64,000 nucleotides of DNA from Kitasatospora sp. MAP12-44 (lineage in GTDB: Bacteria; Actinomycetota; Actinomycetes; Streptomycetales; Streptomycetaceae): contig NZ_JARZAE010000004.1 in NCBI RefSeq assembly GCF_029892095.1, positions 2,604,001-2,668,000 on the forward strand. The letters are read 5' to 3'. Made by a program: the position numbers and the translations under genes. A model generated the notes under the pieces. That model was not told the origin of the DNA, made no database searches, and saw only the letters and a list, made by a program, of their open reading frames with translations. Shown here piece after piece: positions 43,656 through 51,892 of the stretch (its first letter is position 1; each line of letters begins with the position of its first letter).

Positions 43656-43751
43656 ATGGTAGCCGCGCCACCCCAAGCGGCAATGAGGCAACACAAAGCC
43701 CCTGGGGCCCGGGACTGGGCCGCACAGGGGCGTCGTGGTGAACCGGGGAGA

Positions 43752-43961
43752 TCAGACGGTCCCGAACTCGCCCGCCTTGACCCCGGCAACGAACGCGGCG
43801 AACGCCTCGGCGCCGAACACTAGCGCTGGGCCCTGCGGGTCCTTGGAGTCACGGACGGGGACGACAGCGACGAAGTCGGGCGCGACCTCGACGCAGTTAC
43901 CGCCGCTCTGGCTGTGTCGTGACTTAACCCAGCGAGCACCGTGCAAGTCGATGATCGTCAT
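43752..43961 (-). CDS. DUF397 domain protein
   Basis: A 69-residue single DUF397 domain: DLHGARWVKSRHSQSGGNCVEVA, VRDSKDPQGPALVF and AFAAFVAGVKAGEFG. Its ATG overlaps the stop of the XRE/DUF5753 gene upstream, so the two are coupled, as is standard for this pair in Streptomyces. It may be the regulator's partner or a sensor of it. Confidence 0.9.
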   Translation of the reverse strand: MTIIDLHGARWVKSRHSQSGGNCVEVAPDFVAVVPVRDSKDPQGPALVFGAEAFAAFVAGVKAGEFGTV

Positions 43962-44785
43962 TCAAGTTCCTTCCGAACAGCGCGGATCACGGCGAGCGAA
44001 GCCACCTTCGAGAGCGACTCCACTTGCAGCTGATCGTAGTCCTTCTCCCAGTCTGCGACGGCTTCACGCCCGCGCTCAAGATGACCTTTGGGGTGGGACT
44101 CGGCGTATCCCACCACCGTACGATCAGGCAGCGTCAGCAGGACGACGGGCAACGCGAAGGGAGCGTGCTCGGCAAGGCTGAACGGAGCAACCTGGATCGT
44201 GACGTTCGGACGATGCGCCAGTTCCTCAAGGTAGTCCAGCTGCGGGAGCATCACCTTGCGCCCACCAACCGGACGGACCAGACAGCTTTGGTCCATGACC
44301 GCATGGATGATGGGCGGCGACTTCTGCTCGAGCAGGCGTTGGCGAGTGGCCAGGAACGCGATCCGTTCGTCAGCCTGGGCTTGAGTGATGCTGCCGCGCT
44401 GCACGGCCGCCGAGGCCATCGCTGTTGCGTAGGCCGTGGTCTGGAATAGGCCAGGGATCAGACCCAGTTCGTAGGTACGCAGCCTGCGGCAACGCGCCTC
44501 CGCCTCCGCGAACTCCGGGAACCCCTCAAGCAGCGCAGCCCGCGCACAGCGCTGCCACAGCTCGTAGAGCGTCCCCCCGGTATCGAACACCTCATCGGCT
44601 TTAACAGCGAAGTGGCTTGTTGGAGGTCGCTTCCCTCGTTCGATGTACGAGATCAGGGTGTTGGAGTACCCCATCCGCTTCCCCAGCCCGACCTGCGACC
44701 AGCCCCTCGCCCGCCGCAGCCTGGCAAGTTCCCCGCCGAACCTCAGGCGCGGAGATGACGTTGGATCAACTTCCGTGTGTTCCAT
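43958..44785 (-). CDS. XRE-family regulator with DUF5753 domain
   Basis: A 275-residue protein. The helix-turn-helix is at about 15-70 (RFGGELARLRRARGWSQVGL, RMGYSNTLISYIERGKRPP). The DUF5753 domain follows with YELGLIPGLFQTTAYA, the acidic RQRLLEQKSPPIIHAVMDQ and FSLAEHAPFALPVVLL. These regulators pair with DUF397 proteins, here at 43752, and often control development or antibiotic genes. The start at 44785 keeps the complete N-terminus. It is divergent from a run of three small genes. Confidence 0.92.
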   Translation of the reverse strand: MEHTEVDPTSSPRLRFGGELARLRRARGWSQVGLGKRMGYSNTLISYIERGKRPPTSHFAVKADEVFDTGGTLYELWQRCARAALLEGFPEFAEAEARCRRLRTYELGLIPGLFQTTAYATAMASAAVQRGSITQAQADERIAFLATRQRLLEQKSPPIIHAVMDQSCLVRPVGGRKVMLPQLDYLEELAHRPNVTIQVAPFSLAEHAPFALPVVLLTLPDRTVVGYAESHPKGHLERGREAVADWEKDYDQLQVESLSKVASLAVIRAVRKELE

Positions 44786-44923
44786 GATCTCCCGAACCTT
44801 TCACCGCACGGATCGGTCAACGTTGACTCTCTAGCGAGCGTAACTCGGATCGCCGATTCTTGTAGCGGAACGACTACACAGAGGAGTCGGCCGTGGGGTA
44901 TTCGCCATGCGACAGGAGTCCAG

Positions 44924-45163
44924 GTGTCACAACTGAGCAGAATCCGAGCAAAGAAGCGCAAGCAAGCCACCGATGCGCTCGCCGAGTTGATCGCCGCGCT
45001 CACACTCGCCGACATCGTGCTGCCCTCGGCCGGCGTCGACTGGCAGTCGGCGATCACCGGCGAGGTCCTGGTCGAACTCGGCAGGGCCCGACCGGATGTG
45101 ATCACGCTGCTGGCGAAGGTCATCCGGGTAGGCGCGGAGGTGCTACGTGCTTCCGCGTGTTGA
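44924..45163 (+). CDS. Small helical hypothetical protein
   Basis: A 79-residue protein (VSQLSRIRAKKRKQATDALA) with a basic start, then an amphipathic helix and DWQSAITGEVLVELGRARPDVITLLAKVI. GTG 44924 has AGGAG 6 nt upstream; the frame's extension to 44777 overlaps the XRE promoter and is unlikely. It is the first of three overlapping or abutting small genes. The family is not recognised. Confidence 0.65.
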   Translation: MSQLSRIRAKKRKQATDALAELIAALTLADIVLPSAGVDWQSAITGEVLVELGRARPDVITLLAKVIRVGAEVLRASAC

Positions 45164-45464
45164 GGACCCCGACCAGCAACTCATCCGCCACCACAAGGAA
45201 CAGGCGGTGCGCGCCATCCGCTCCCTCGTCCAAGGCCTGGACCTGGCCGGACTTCCTCAACTCATCACGCTGGAAGGCGAGATGGCGACCGGAACGCCGT
45301 ACGGCGGACACGTCCAGCTCGGCGGAGCGAACGCGCGCGTCGTTCAGGCACTGGCCGACTTCCTCCTCACCCACGCCCACTGCACCGGCCGCATCATCCC
45401 GGGCGAGCTCATGCCCACTCGGGTGGCCGAACTGCCCCCTGTGCGAACGGAACTGAACCCATGA
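45147..45464 (+). CDS. Small hypothetical protein
   Basis: A 105-residue protein that starts at GTG 45147 with GGAGG upstream, overlapping the end of the previous gene by 17 bp. It has a helical start (DQQLIRHHKEQAVRAIRSLVQ) and a later GGHVQLGGANARVVQALADFLL. No motif of known function was seen. Its stop overlaps the next start (ATGA-like), so the trio is translated together. Confidence 0.65.
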   Translation: MLPRVEDPDQQLIRHHKEQAVRAIRSLVQGLDLAGLPQLITLEGEMATGTPYGGHVQLGGANARVVQALADFLLTHAHCTGRIIPGELMPTRVAELPPVRTELNP

Positions 45465-45700
45465 ACCACCCCACCCCCGACGACCTCCCGCCCACCGGCG
45501 CCTACGTCGTCGACCGCAAGTCGCTGCGCATTCTGGTCGTCATGGACAACCGCGCCGGCGAGCTCTACCTCCGCCCACCCGGCGGCGGCATCGAGATCAC
45601 CCGCAAGCCCGACCAGATCCGGCCCGCCGACCGCACCGAGACCCTGCGCGGCCGCGTCGCCAAGGCCAACCTGGACGCCGAACACGGCTGCGCCGGCTGA
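45461..45700 (+). CDS. Small hypothetical protein
   Basis: A 79-residue protein (MNHPTPDDLPPTGAYVVDRK). It has a beta-rich middle (LRILVVMDNRAGELYLRPPG) and a conserved-looking end (RGRVAKANLDAEHGCAG). The ATG overlaps the stop of the previous gene. It is last in the three-gene unit divergent from the XRE/DUF5753 regulator. Function unknown. Confidence 0.65.
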   Translation: MNHPTPDDLPPTGAYVVDRKSLRILVVMDNRAGELYLRPPGGGIEITRKPDQIRPADRTETLRGRVAKANLDAEHGCAG

Positions 45701-45835
45701 CCGGCCCCACCCCCCGCCCCCGCCGACCCCGACCCTTACCCCGGCCGGCGGGGGCCTGCCTGCTGGCAGGAAATGCCCGGTCGCTGGCGGTCGCCGCCCT
45801 GTCGGCGCAGGGGCCGCGCGGATGACCATGGACGC

Positions 45836-46270
45836 ATGCTGATCCGCCCCGCCACGCCCGCCGACCTGCCCGCGCTGGCCGCCCTCTGCGCCGACCACGC
45901 CCGCTACGAGCGCTCTGGGCCCGTCGCAGCGGACCTCGCCGAGCGGCTGCACCCGGCGCTCTTCGGCGCGGCCCCGCGACTCGCCGCCCTGGTACTGGTC
46001 GCACCGGACGGCGAGTTGGCCGGATACGCCACCTGGAGCCGGGAGTTCTCCACCTGGACCGGCGCCGAGTACACGCACCTGGACTGCCTCTACGTCGACG
46101 CGGCACACCGCAGCGGCGGTCACGGCCGACGGCTGATCGAAGCCGTCATCGCCGAGACCGACGCCGGCCCGCTGCAGTGGCAGACACCCGACTGGAACAC
46201 CGGGGCGCAGCGCTTCTACGACCGCCTCGGCGCCCACGGCACCGCCAAGATCCGATACACCTACCGTTGA
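45836..46270 (+). CDS. GNAT-family N-acetyltransferase
   Basis: A 144-residue acetyltransferase. Strand/helix 1 is MLIRPATPADLPALAALC, the substrate loop follows, then LAGYATWSREFSTWTG, and the acetyl-CoA motif A is LYVDAAHRSGGHGRRLIEAVI. The C-terminal motif B is PDWNTGAQRFYDRLGA. It transfers an acetyl group from acetyl-CoA to an amine; the substrate is unknown. The length is typical of single GNAT domains. It stands alone in its orientation. Confidence 0.9.
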   Translation: MLIRPATPADLPALAALCADHARYERSGPVAADLAERLHPALFGAAPRLAALVLVAPDGELAGYATWSREFSTWTGAEYTHLDCLYVDAAHRSGGHGRRLIEAVIAETDAGPLQWQTPDWNTGAQRFYDRLGAHGTAKIRYTYR

Positions 46271-46342
46271 TGGGTCACTGAGGTCTCTCCACGGACCTTC
46301 TCTTCGTGCGACGGAGGGACATGAAGCGTCCCTGGCTGTCCG

Positions 46343-47674
46343 TCACTGCGGCTTCCAGTGGGCAAACACCTCCTGGACGTCGTGAGGGGAATGGGCAAGC
46401 GCGGCAGGATCGGGTTCGGCCGCCGTGACGTGAGGGAGGTGCACGATGACGTCGTAGGCGTCCAGCGGGCTCACGTCGGAGTAGAAGGTGCCAATGCCCG
46501 CGCGCTGTTGGGAGGCAGCCCGAACGGCTTTGGTGTCGGCCGGTGACAGCCGCCGCAGGTCGGTCGCGAAGGGTCCGTCGTGGCTGGCGGCCATGAGCGC
46601 GTCGAGGCTGCCGGGCTGGGGATTCTCCATGTCCGTGAAGAGTGTGCCGGTATAGAAGTCAGCCCCGGTGTTGAGGATGTCGCCGGTCCCCGAGGTCGTA
46701 CCGATGACCAGGTAGTCCGCGCCGAGCCGGTCGGCGAGGTGCATGCCCATCGGCGTCATCGGAGCCATGCCGGGAGTCGCGCCGGGCCAGCGCTGGATAT
46801 GGCCGTTGTGGGCGGCGAGGACAATCCGGTCCTCCCTGCGCAGGATCCAGTCGACCGTGTCCGCGATCGTGGCATCGCGGTTGAACATCATCCCCTGCCG
46901 GTCGCCGCGCACCATCTCACGGTTGAACGTGTCGAGGGCGACCGTGACGCGCAGCGAAACCAGCGCGCGCTCGTAGGCGTCGAGCGTGGTCCGTCGAAGG
47001 TAGGTGAGGCGCCGGCCCGTCATGCGTGCCGTCAGCTCGGCAAGGCTCGCCGTCAGCGCGTCCCTGCGTTCGGGCGCGAGCTTCCCGTAGGCGGTGATGG
47101 CCGCGGGCGCGGAGAACGCCGATGCAGCAGCATGGGCGCAGGCCGTCTCCCGAACGCTCGGGTCGACCTGGAACTCGGGATCGACCTGCGCAAGGTAGGC
47201 GAGCACGGCGTCCAGGCCGGGCAGCAGGGACACCATCGAACCGGGAAGGTCGATCCCGTAGAAGCCGATCGGGTGCGCGGCATGGCGATTGTGCTCCCGC
47301 ATCCACTCCAGCTGGGCGCGCAGCTGCGTCCACAGCCCCATCAGGGACGTCGTGCCGGTTGCCATGACCTGGCCGAGCTGCTCGCCGCCGCCTCGGACCC
47401 AGCTGTCGACCAGCTGTCCTTCCACGAATCCGGTCTCCATCGCGTAGGCGCTGAAGCCGTGCCGTTCGACCAGGTAGCGAAGCAGGCGGTGGCGGAGCTG
47501 GTAGCACTCGCGGTTGTAGTGCGCGCTCTCGCCGATCGCCACGACCCGCGCCTGGCCGATCGCCTCATCCAGCCATTCCAGGTCGTCCAGCGGCTCGGTC
47601 GGATCCAGCGTGCGCAGCGGCATCACCGCCTCGCCACTCAGCCGAGCCGCCGCCGTCGAGGTGTCCGTGGTCAC
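46343..47674 (-). CDS. Erythromycin esterase family protein
   Basis: A 443-residue EreA/B-like protein. The N-terminal active-site block is VVAIGESAHYNRECYQLRHRLL with a conserved Glu and His. Others are FYGIDLPGS, RRTTLDAYERA, the central REDRIVLAAHNGHIQR and the C-terminal MGMHLADRLGADYLVIG. Ere enzymes hydrolyse the macrolactone of 14-membered macrolides; many relatives act on unknown esters. GTG 47674 has GAGAGGGG 7 nt upstream. A perfect palindrome 19 bp before the start is shared with a divergent regulator, so expression is probably inducible. Confidence 0.88.
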   Translation of the reverse strand: MTTDTSTAAARLSGEAVMPLRTLDPTEPLDDLEWLDEAIGQARVVAIGESAHYNRECYQLRHRLLRYLVERHGFSAYAMETGFVEGQLVDSWVRGGGEQLGQVMATGTTSLMGLWTQLRAQLEWMREHNRHAAHPIGFYGIDLPGSMVSLLPGLDAVLAYLAQVDPEFQVDPSVRETACAHAAASAFSAPAAITAYGKLAPERRDALTASLAELTARMTGRRLTYLRRTTLDAYERALVSLRVTVALDTFNREMVRGDRQGMMFNRDATIADTVDWILRREDRIVLAAHNGHIQRWPGATPGMAPMTPMGMHLADRLGADYLVIGTTSGTGDILNTGADFYTGTLFTDMENPQPGSLDALMAASHDGPFATDLRRLSPADTKAVRAASQQRAGIGTFYSDVSPLDAYDVIVHLPHVTAAEPDPAALAHSPHDVQEVFAHWKPQ

Positions 47675-47692
47675 TGCCAGCCCCTCTCGATT

Positions 47693-47710
47693 GTTCCCAA
47701 CTTTGGGAAC
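47693..47710. promoter_or_regulatory. Operator palindrome between erythromycin esterase and its divergent regulator
   Basis: GTTCCCAA-CT-TTGGGAAC is a perfect 8-bp inverted repeat. It is centred between the two divergent starts (47674 and 47721). An AT-rich TATCAAAT follows at 47713-47720, which may be the -10 of the regulator and would make its transcript leaderless or nearly so. The winged-helix product at 47721 is the obvious ligand. Confidence 0.72.
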
Positions 47711-47720
47711 GGTATCAAAT

Positions 47721-48272
47721 ATGGGATTGTCAGGTGTGGACACGCGAGACCTCCTCCTGCATCCCGTGCGACTGCGCATCGTGCACGCCATGTCCGGCGC
47801 ACGCGCCCGCACCACGTCCGAGCTGTGCGCTCGCCTGCCCGACATCCCCAAGACCACCGTGTATCGACATGTCGGCCTACTGGTCGAGGGCGGAGTGCTG
47901 GAGGTCGCCGAGGAGCAGCGCGTGCGCGGCGCCGTCGAACGCCACTACCGGCTGCGCCGGGATCGAGCGGTGATAGACGCCGACGCGGCCGTGTCGATGT
48001 CGCTGGACGACCACCGCCGCGGGTTCGCCGCCGCCATGGCCGCCCTGCTCACCGAGTTCAACGCGTACCTCGAACGGGACGGAGCCGACCCGGGCGCCGA
48101 CTCCGTGGGTTATCGGCAGGGCACCCTCTGGCTCAGCCCCGACGAACTCGCCGAGATGGTCGGCGCGTTGCGCGAGGTCTTCACGTCGAGGGCGGCCAAC
48201 AAGCCCGCGCCGGGCCGCAGCCCCCATCTGGTGAGCGCGATCTTCTTCCCGAGCGAGGAGTCAGCGGTCTAA
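47721..48272 (+). CDS. Winged-helix regulator (ArsR-like HTH_20)
   Basis: A 183-residue protein. The wHTH fills the first half: TRDLLLHPVRLRIVHAMSGA, TTSELCARLPDIPKTTVYRH and VGLLVEGGVLEVAEEQRVRG. The second half is helical (FAAAMAALLTEFNAYLERDG) and may bind a ligand or dimerise. ATG 47721 lies just downstream of TATCAAAT and a palindrome; no Shine-Dalgarno is present, so leaderless translation is likely. It probably regulates itself and the divergent erythromycin esterase. Confidence 0.82.
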   Translation: MGLSGVDTRDLLLHPVRLRIVHAMSGARARTTSELCARLPDIPKTTVYRHVGLLVEGGVLEVAEEQRVRGAVERHYRLRRDRAVIDADAAVSMSLDDHRRGFAAAMAALLTEFNAYLERDGADPGADSVGYRQGTLWLSPDELAEMVGALREVFTSRAANKPAPGRSPHLVSAIFFPSEESAV

Positions 48273-48331
48273 GGACAGGGGCAGTTCAACACCCTGCTGC
48301 GGCACGTGCGAGACCTCAGAAGCGCGGTCCG

Positions 48332-48922
48332 TCAGTTCCGTTCGGCCAGGATCGGCGTCACCAGGGCTTCGATCTGGTCGGTGGACACCGCCTGCAGGGC
48401 CCGGGCGGCGAGCCGGCCGTGACGGTCGACCACCAGGGTGGTCGGGAGGAACTGCGGGTCGAAGCTGCCCTTGGGGAACCTGAGGATCTGGGTGCCGTCC
48501 GGGTCGTACAGGCTCGGGTAGGTGATGCCGTGTGTCTGCTCGAATCGCAGGGCGTTGGTCGGATCGGTGTCCCGGGTGTTGATGCCGAGGAACTGGACGC
48601 CCTGGCCCTGGTACTTCTCGTAGGCCTGCTCCAGGCCGTCCGCCTCCGCCCGGCAGCCGGAGCACCAGGAGCCCCACAGGTTGATCACGACGATCTTGCC
48701 CTGGTAGTCGGAGAGCGCGATCGGTTTGCCGTTCAGGTCGTTCCCGGCGATCGCCGGGGCGGCCTTGCGAGCCGCCAGCGGCACGGTGTCGACCCCGGCA
48801 CTGCCCTTGATGAAGCCCGCGTCACTGCTGGAGCCGGACCCCGAGGGGGAGCACCCGGTGAATGTGAGGGCTCCCGCCAGCATGAGCACGGCCGCGACGG
48901 GGAGGCGCTTCTGACCAGACAT
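48332..48922 (-). CDS. TlpA/ResA-like thioredoxin lipoprotein
   Basis: A 196-residue extracytoplasmic reductase. A lipobox (FTGC, C24) is followed by a thioredoxin fold with the active-site motif WCSGC (C87, C90) and PTTLVVDRHGRLA with the conserved cis-Pro. This group reduces apocytochrome c or oxidase copper sites, or supports disulfide exchange outside the membrane. It lies next to a SURF1 gene, which fits a role in oxidase assembly. ATG 48922 is the first sensible start; the upstream extension is Arg/Pro-rich. Confidence 0.9.
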   Translation of the reverse strand: MSGQKRLPVAAVLMLAGALTFTGCSPSGSGSSSDAGFIKGSAGVDTVPLAARKAAPAIAGNDLNGKPIALSDYQGKIVVINLWGSWCSGCRAEADGLEQAYEKYQGQGVQFLGINTRDTDPTNALRFEQTHGITYPSLYDPDGTQILRFPKGSFDPQFLPTTLVVDRHGRLAARALQAVSTDQIEALVTPILAERN

Positions 48923-48954
48923 GCCAGGAGCTTCGCACAAGACCTGCCGGTACT

Positions 48955-49815
48955 TCAGCGGGGGGTGAGTTCCTGCTCCGGGCGGTCCGGGGTGGGGCCG
49001 GCCGGGGCGGCGGCTTCGTCGGCGGCCTGCTTCTCGCGGGCCTCGCGGAGGTCGCGGCGGAGCAGGACGACCCAACCGGCCGGGATCAGCGCGGCGAACA
49101 GCCACCACTGGATCGCGTAGGGCAGGTGGACGCCCTGGCCGACCACCGCGTCGTCGCTGGTGGAGGAGGCATTGGGGGCCGGCACGAGCTCGGCCTCGTC
49201 GGCGGCCGGCGGGGTCGGGCTGGTGGAGACCAGTTCCAGGTAGCCCGCGACGACCGGCTGCTTCAGACGCGCGGCCTGTGCGCTGCTGTTGATCAGCATG
49301 AACATCCGGTCCGGCAGGCCGCCGTGGTCGGGGATGCCGGTGCCCTTGGTGGTCTCGTCGGGCCGCAGCCGGCCGGTCACGGTCAGCTCGCCGGTGGGAG
49401 CCGGCGGCACCGTCGGGTAGCTGCCGTCACCCGCTTCCGAGGCGACCCAGCCGCGGTTGACCAGCACCAGGTCGCCCGCGTCAGTGACCAGCGAGGTGAT
49501 CACGTAGTAGCCGACCGTCGCGCCGTCGGCCGCGGTGCGATGGCGGATCACGAACTCGTGCGCCAGGTCGTAGTGCCCGGTCGCGGTGACCGGGCGGTAC
49601 GTCAGCGCGGTGGGCACGGTCCCGCCGGGGTGCGAGACGACGTCCATCGCGACCGGCGGCGCGTCCATCGCGGCGGCGGTCACGACGTTCTGCCGGTTGG
49701 TCTGCTCGTAGCGGTGGTACTGCCAGCGTCCGAGCAGGACCATCGCCGGGATGATCGCGAAGAAGACGAGGGTCAGGACCAGCCAACGCCGGGTCAGGAG
49801 GGTGCGGAGCAGCAT
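48955..49815 (-). CDS. SURF1 family cytochrome oxidase biogenesis protein
   Basis: A 286-residue protein with two membrane helices at the ends (LVLTLVFFAIIPAMVLLGRWQYHRY and YAIQWWLFAALIPAGWVVLL). Between them is the SURF1 ectodomain with RPVTATGHYD, VLVNRGWV and the LPDRMFMLIN region. The first helix keeps LGRWQYHR, the family hallmark. SURF1 supports heme a insertion into subunit I of cytochrome c oxidase. The C-terminal 40 residues are a charged cytoplasmic tail. It sits just upstream of the TlpA-like gene in the same direction. Confidence 0.92.
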   Translation of the reverse strand: MLLRTLLTRRWLVLTLVFFAIIPAMVLLGRWQYHRYEQTNRQNVVTAAAMDAPPVAMDVVSHPGGTVPTALTYRPVTATGHYDLAHEFVIRHRTAADGATVGYYVITSLVTDAGDLVLVNRGWVASEAGDGSYPTVPPAPTGELTVTGRLRPDETTKGTGIPDHGGLPDRMFMLINSSAQAARLKQPVVAGYLELVSTSPTPPAADEAELVPAPNASSTSDDAVVGQGVHLPYAIQWWLFAALIPAGWVVLLRRDLREAREKQAADEAAAPAGPTPDRPEQELTPR

Positions 49816-50001
49816 CAGGTGACGCTATCCCCCTTTACCTTTCCGCCACGAACCGCCCTCGCCACGAACCGCCCCGATGGGAACCGCCGCCGGTGGGAAC
49901 GCGACCTCGAACCAGGCGCGGCGGCGCGTTCGGAGGGGTCGTCCGACGGAGACGGCCCCTCCGAGGGTCAGCGGTCGGGTTCGTGGTCGGCGAGCACCGG
50001 G

Positions 50002-50610
50002 TCAGTGCCACGTCCAGCTCTGGTTGGTCCAGCCATTGCAGGCCCAGAGCTGCACCTTCGCGCCGTTGTTGCCGATCGTGTTGGTGTCCCCGTCCAGACA
50101 CTGCCCCTGGTCGTAGTTTTTCAGCGTGCTGCCGTTCCAGATCCAGACCTGGTTGCTCCAGCCGTTGCAGCCCCACAGCTGCACCTTCGCACCGTTGTTG
50201 CCGATCGTGTTGGTGTCCCCGTCCAGACACTGCCCCTGGTCGTAGTTCTGGATGACGTAGTAGCCGACCGGCAGGTTGGGTGCCGGGGTCCACACCCAGC
50301 TCTGGTTGCTCCAGCCGTTGCAGGCCCAGAGCTGCACCTTGGCACCGTTGTTGCCGATCGTGTTGGTGTCCCCGTCCAGGCACTGCCCCTGGTCGTTGTT
50401 GGTGAAGGCCGTCGTGCGGTAGCTCGCGTTCGCCGCGATGGCGTCGGCGGTGATGCTGCCGACGGCGGGCGGCATGGCCGAACGCGGCGTGGTCTGGTGC
50501 GTGGTCAGGTGGGTGCTCTGGGCGGCCTGGGCGGTCGCTCCCTGCGCGATGCCGAGCGTCAGGACGCTCATGCCGATGGTGAGGGCGAATCCGAACCGGT
50601 TCGTGCGCAT
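50002..50610 (-). CDS. Secreted ricin-type beta-trefoil lectin
   Basis: A 202-residue exported lectin (CBM13/RicinB). A signal peptide ends around residue 30 (QGATAQAAQ). After a Thr-rich spacer there are three near-identical blocks based on DQGQCLDGDTNTIGNNGAKV and QLWACNGWSNQSW, each with the QxW signature, which together make a beta-trefoil. It should bind galactosides or other sugars outside the cell. It stands without a catalytic domain. ATG 50610 is chosen over 50622 because a weak GAGAG precedes it. Confidence 0.9.
   Translation of the reverse strand: MRTNRFGFALTIGMSVLTLGIAQGATAQAAQSTHLTTHQTTPRSAMPPAVGSITADAIAANASYRTTAFTNNDQGQCLDGDTNTIGNNGAKVQLWACNGWSNQSWVWTPAPNLPVGYYVIQNYDQGQCLDGDTNTIGNNGAKVQLWGCNGWSNQVWIWNGSTLKNYDQGQCLDGDTNTIGNNGAKVQLWACNGWTNQSWTWH
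50020..50400 (-). repeat. Three 99-bp lectin repeats
   Basis: Units at 50020-50118, 50149-50247 and 50302-50400 are each 99 bp and very similar at the DNA level, not only in protein. For an old beta-trefoil the three lobes usually differ strongly, so this one has been made by recent duplication or is being kept uniform by gene conversion. Confidence 0.85.
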
Positions 50611-50727
50611 GGCTGCTCTCATTTCGTCGCGGGACCGAGGTGGATGTTCTCCGTGTACGACTGGTTAGAACGGTAGAGAGTCAGCCCAGGCCAAGGCAAT
50701 AGGTTCCTAAATAGACGTAAAATAGCC

Positions 50728-51744
50728 CTACTCAGAAGTCAGTTGGACGTGCGTCAGCTTGTCGGGGTTGCGGACGATCCGGATCGCCGCGACGCGGCCC
50801 TGCGAGACGTCCAGGCAGGAGACCGAGTCGGCGCGGCCGCCACTGCTGATCAGCAGCCCCGGGCTGCCGTTGACCAGCACGGGGTGGACGCCCATGTCGG
50901 GGAGCGGGGTGGAGAGGACGCCGAGAATGAAGCGGGCGACCTTGTCGGCTCCGTGGACCGGGCGCAGCGCGGCGCGGACCTTGCCACCGCCGTCCGACCA
51001 GGCGGTGACGTCGGGGGCCAGCAGTTCCAGCATGCGGTTCAAGTCGCCACCCAGGCAGGCGGACAGGAACTCGTCGGTGACCTGGCGCTGGGTGGCGGCC
51101 GAGGCGTCGTAGCGGACGTTGCGCTCCTGGACGTGCGCGCGGGCGCGGCTGCCGACCTGGCGGACGGCGGCCTCGCTGCGGTCCAGGGCCTCGGCGATCT
51201 CCTTGTAGGAGAAGCTGAAGACCTCCTTGAGCACAAAGACCGCGCGCTCCAACGGCGACAGGCTCTCCAGCACCACCAGCATCGCCAGCGACACCGACTC
51301 GGCCAACTCGACGCTCGCCGAGACGTCCGCCAAGGCAGCTGCCGAGACCGACGCCCCGACCGACGCCCCCGCCGCCGGCCCACCGCTCAGGCCCGGCAGC
51401 GCGGTCACCAGCGGCTCGGGCAGCCAGCTGCCGACATACGACTCCCGCCGGACGGCCGCCGAAGTCAGCCGGTTCAGCGAGAGGTTGGTGATCGTCCGGG
51501 CCAGGTAGCCGGCCGGGTTGGCGACCGTCGCGGTGACCTGGCTCCAACTGATCCAGGCGTCCTGCACCAGGTCCTCGGCATCGGCGACGCTGCCCAGCAT
51601 CCGGTAGGCGATGCCGAACAGCATCCGCCGGTGCTCGGCGAAGGCGGCGGCCCGCGCCTCCACCTCCGAGCGGTCGGAGCGCTCGGAGTGGTCGGAATGG
51701 TCCAAGTGCGCTGCGGCGGCGGGCTCGTCCGATCCATCGATCAC
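50728..51744 (-). CDS. ECF sigma factor with SnoaL-like C-terminal domain (SigJ/ECF41 type)
   Basis: A 338-residue sigma factor. Region 2 is HRRMLFGIAYRMLGSVADAEDLVQDAWISW and region 4 is LSPLERAVFVLKEVFSFSYKEIAEALDRSEAAVRQVGSRARAHV (split over residues about 160-205). The C-terminal 120 residues form a SnoaL/NTF2-like domain (EFLSACLGGDLNRMLELLAPDVTAWSDGGG) typical of ECF41, where it controls sigma activity without a classical anti-sigma factor. Between regions 2 and 4 lies an Ala/Ser/Val-rich linker. GTG 51744 is one of several possible starts. No partner carboxymuconolactone-type gene is adjacent. Confidence 0.9.
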   Translation of the reverse strand: MIDGSDEPAAAAHLDHSDHSERSDRSEVEARAAAFAEHRRMLFGIAYRMLGSVADAEDLVQDAWISWSQVTATVANPAGYLARTITNLSLNRLTSAAVRRESYVGSWLPEPLVTALPGLSGGPAAGASVGASVSAAALADVSASVELAESVSLAMLVVLESLSPLERAVFVLKEVFSFSYKEIAEALDRSEAAVRQVGSRARAHVQERNVRYDASAATQRQVTDEFLSACLGGDLNRMLELLAPDVTAWSDGGGKVRAALRPVHGADKVARFILGVLSTPLPDMGVHPVLVNGSPGLLISSGGRADSVSCLDVSQGRVAAIRIVRNPDKLTHVQLTSE

Positions 51745-51832
51745 CGCCCGACGGTACCTCACACGCCTCCGAGAACCGGGCCACCGCAGAAAACCCCCTG
51801 GCGCGATGCCTTGACTAGGGGTTTACGATCGC

Positions 51833-51858
51833 GATGATCAGCCTTGAGTCTGATCATC
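51833..51858. promoter_or_regulatory. Inverted repeat between sigma factor and LemA gene
   Basis: GATGATCAG (51833-51841) and CTGATCATC (51850-51858) form a perfect 9-bp inverted repeat with an 8-bp spacer. It lies in the shared promoter region of two divergent genes and could be an operator for either. Confidence 0.5.
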
Positions 51859-51892
51859 CCAAGCGGTAGCTCTGCACAAGGTGGTACGGGGG

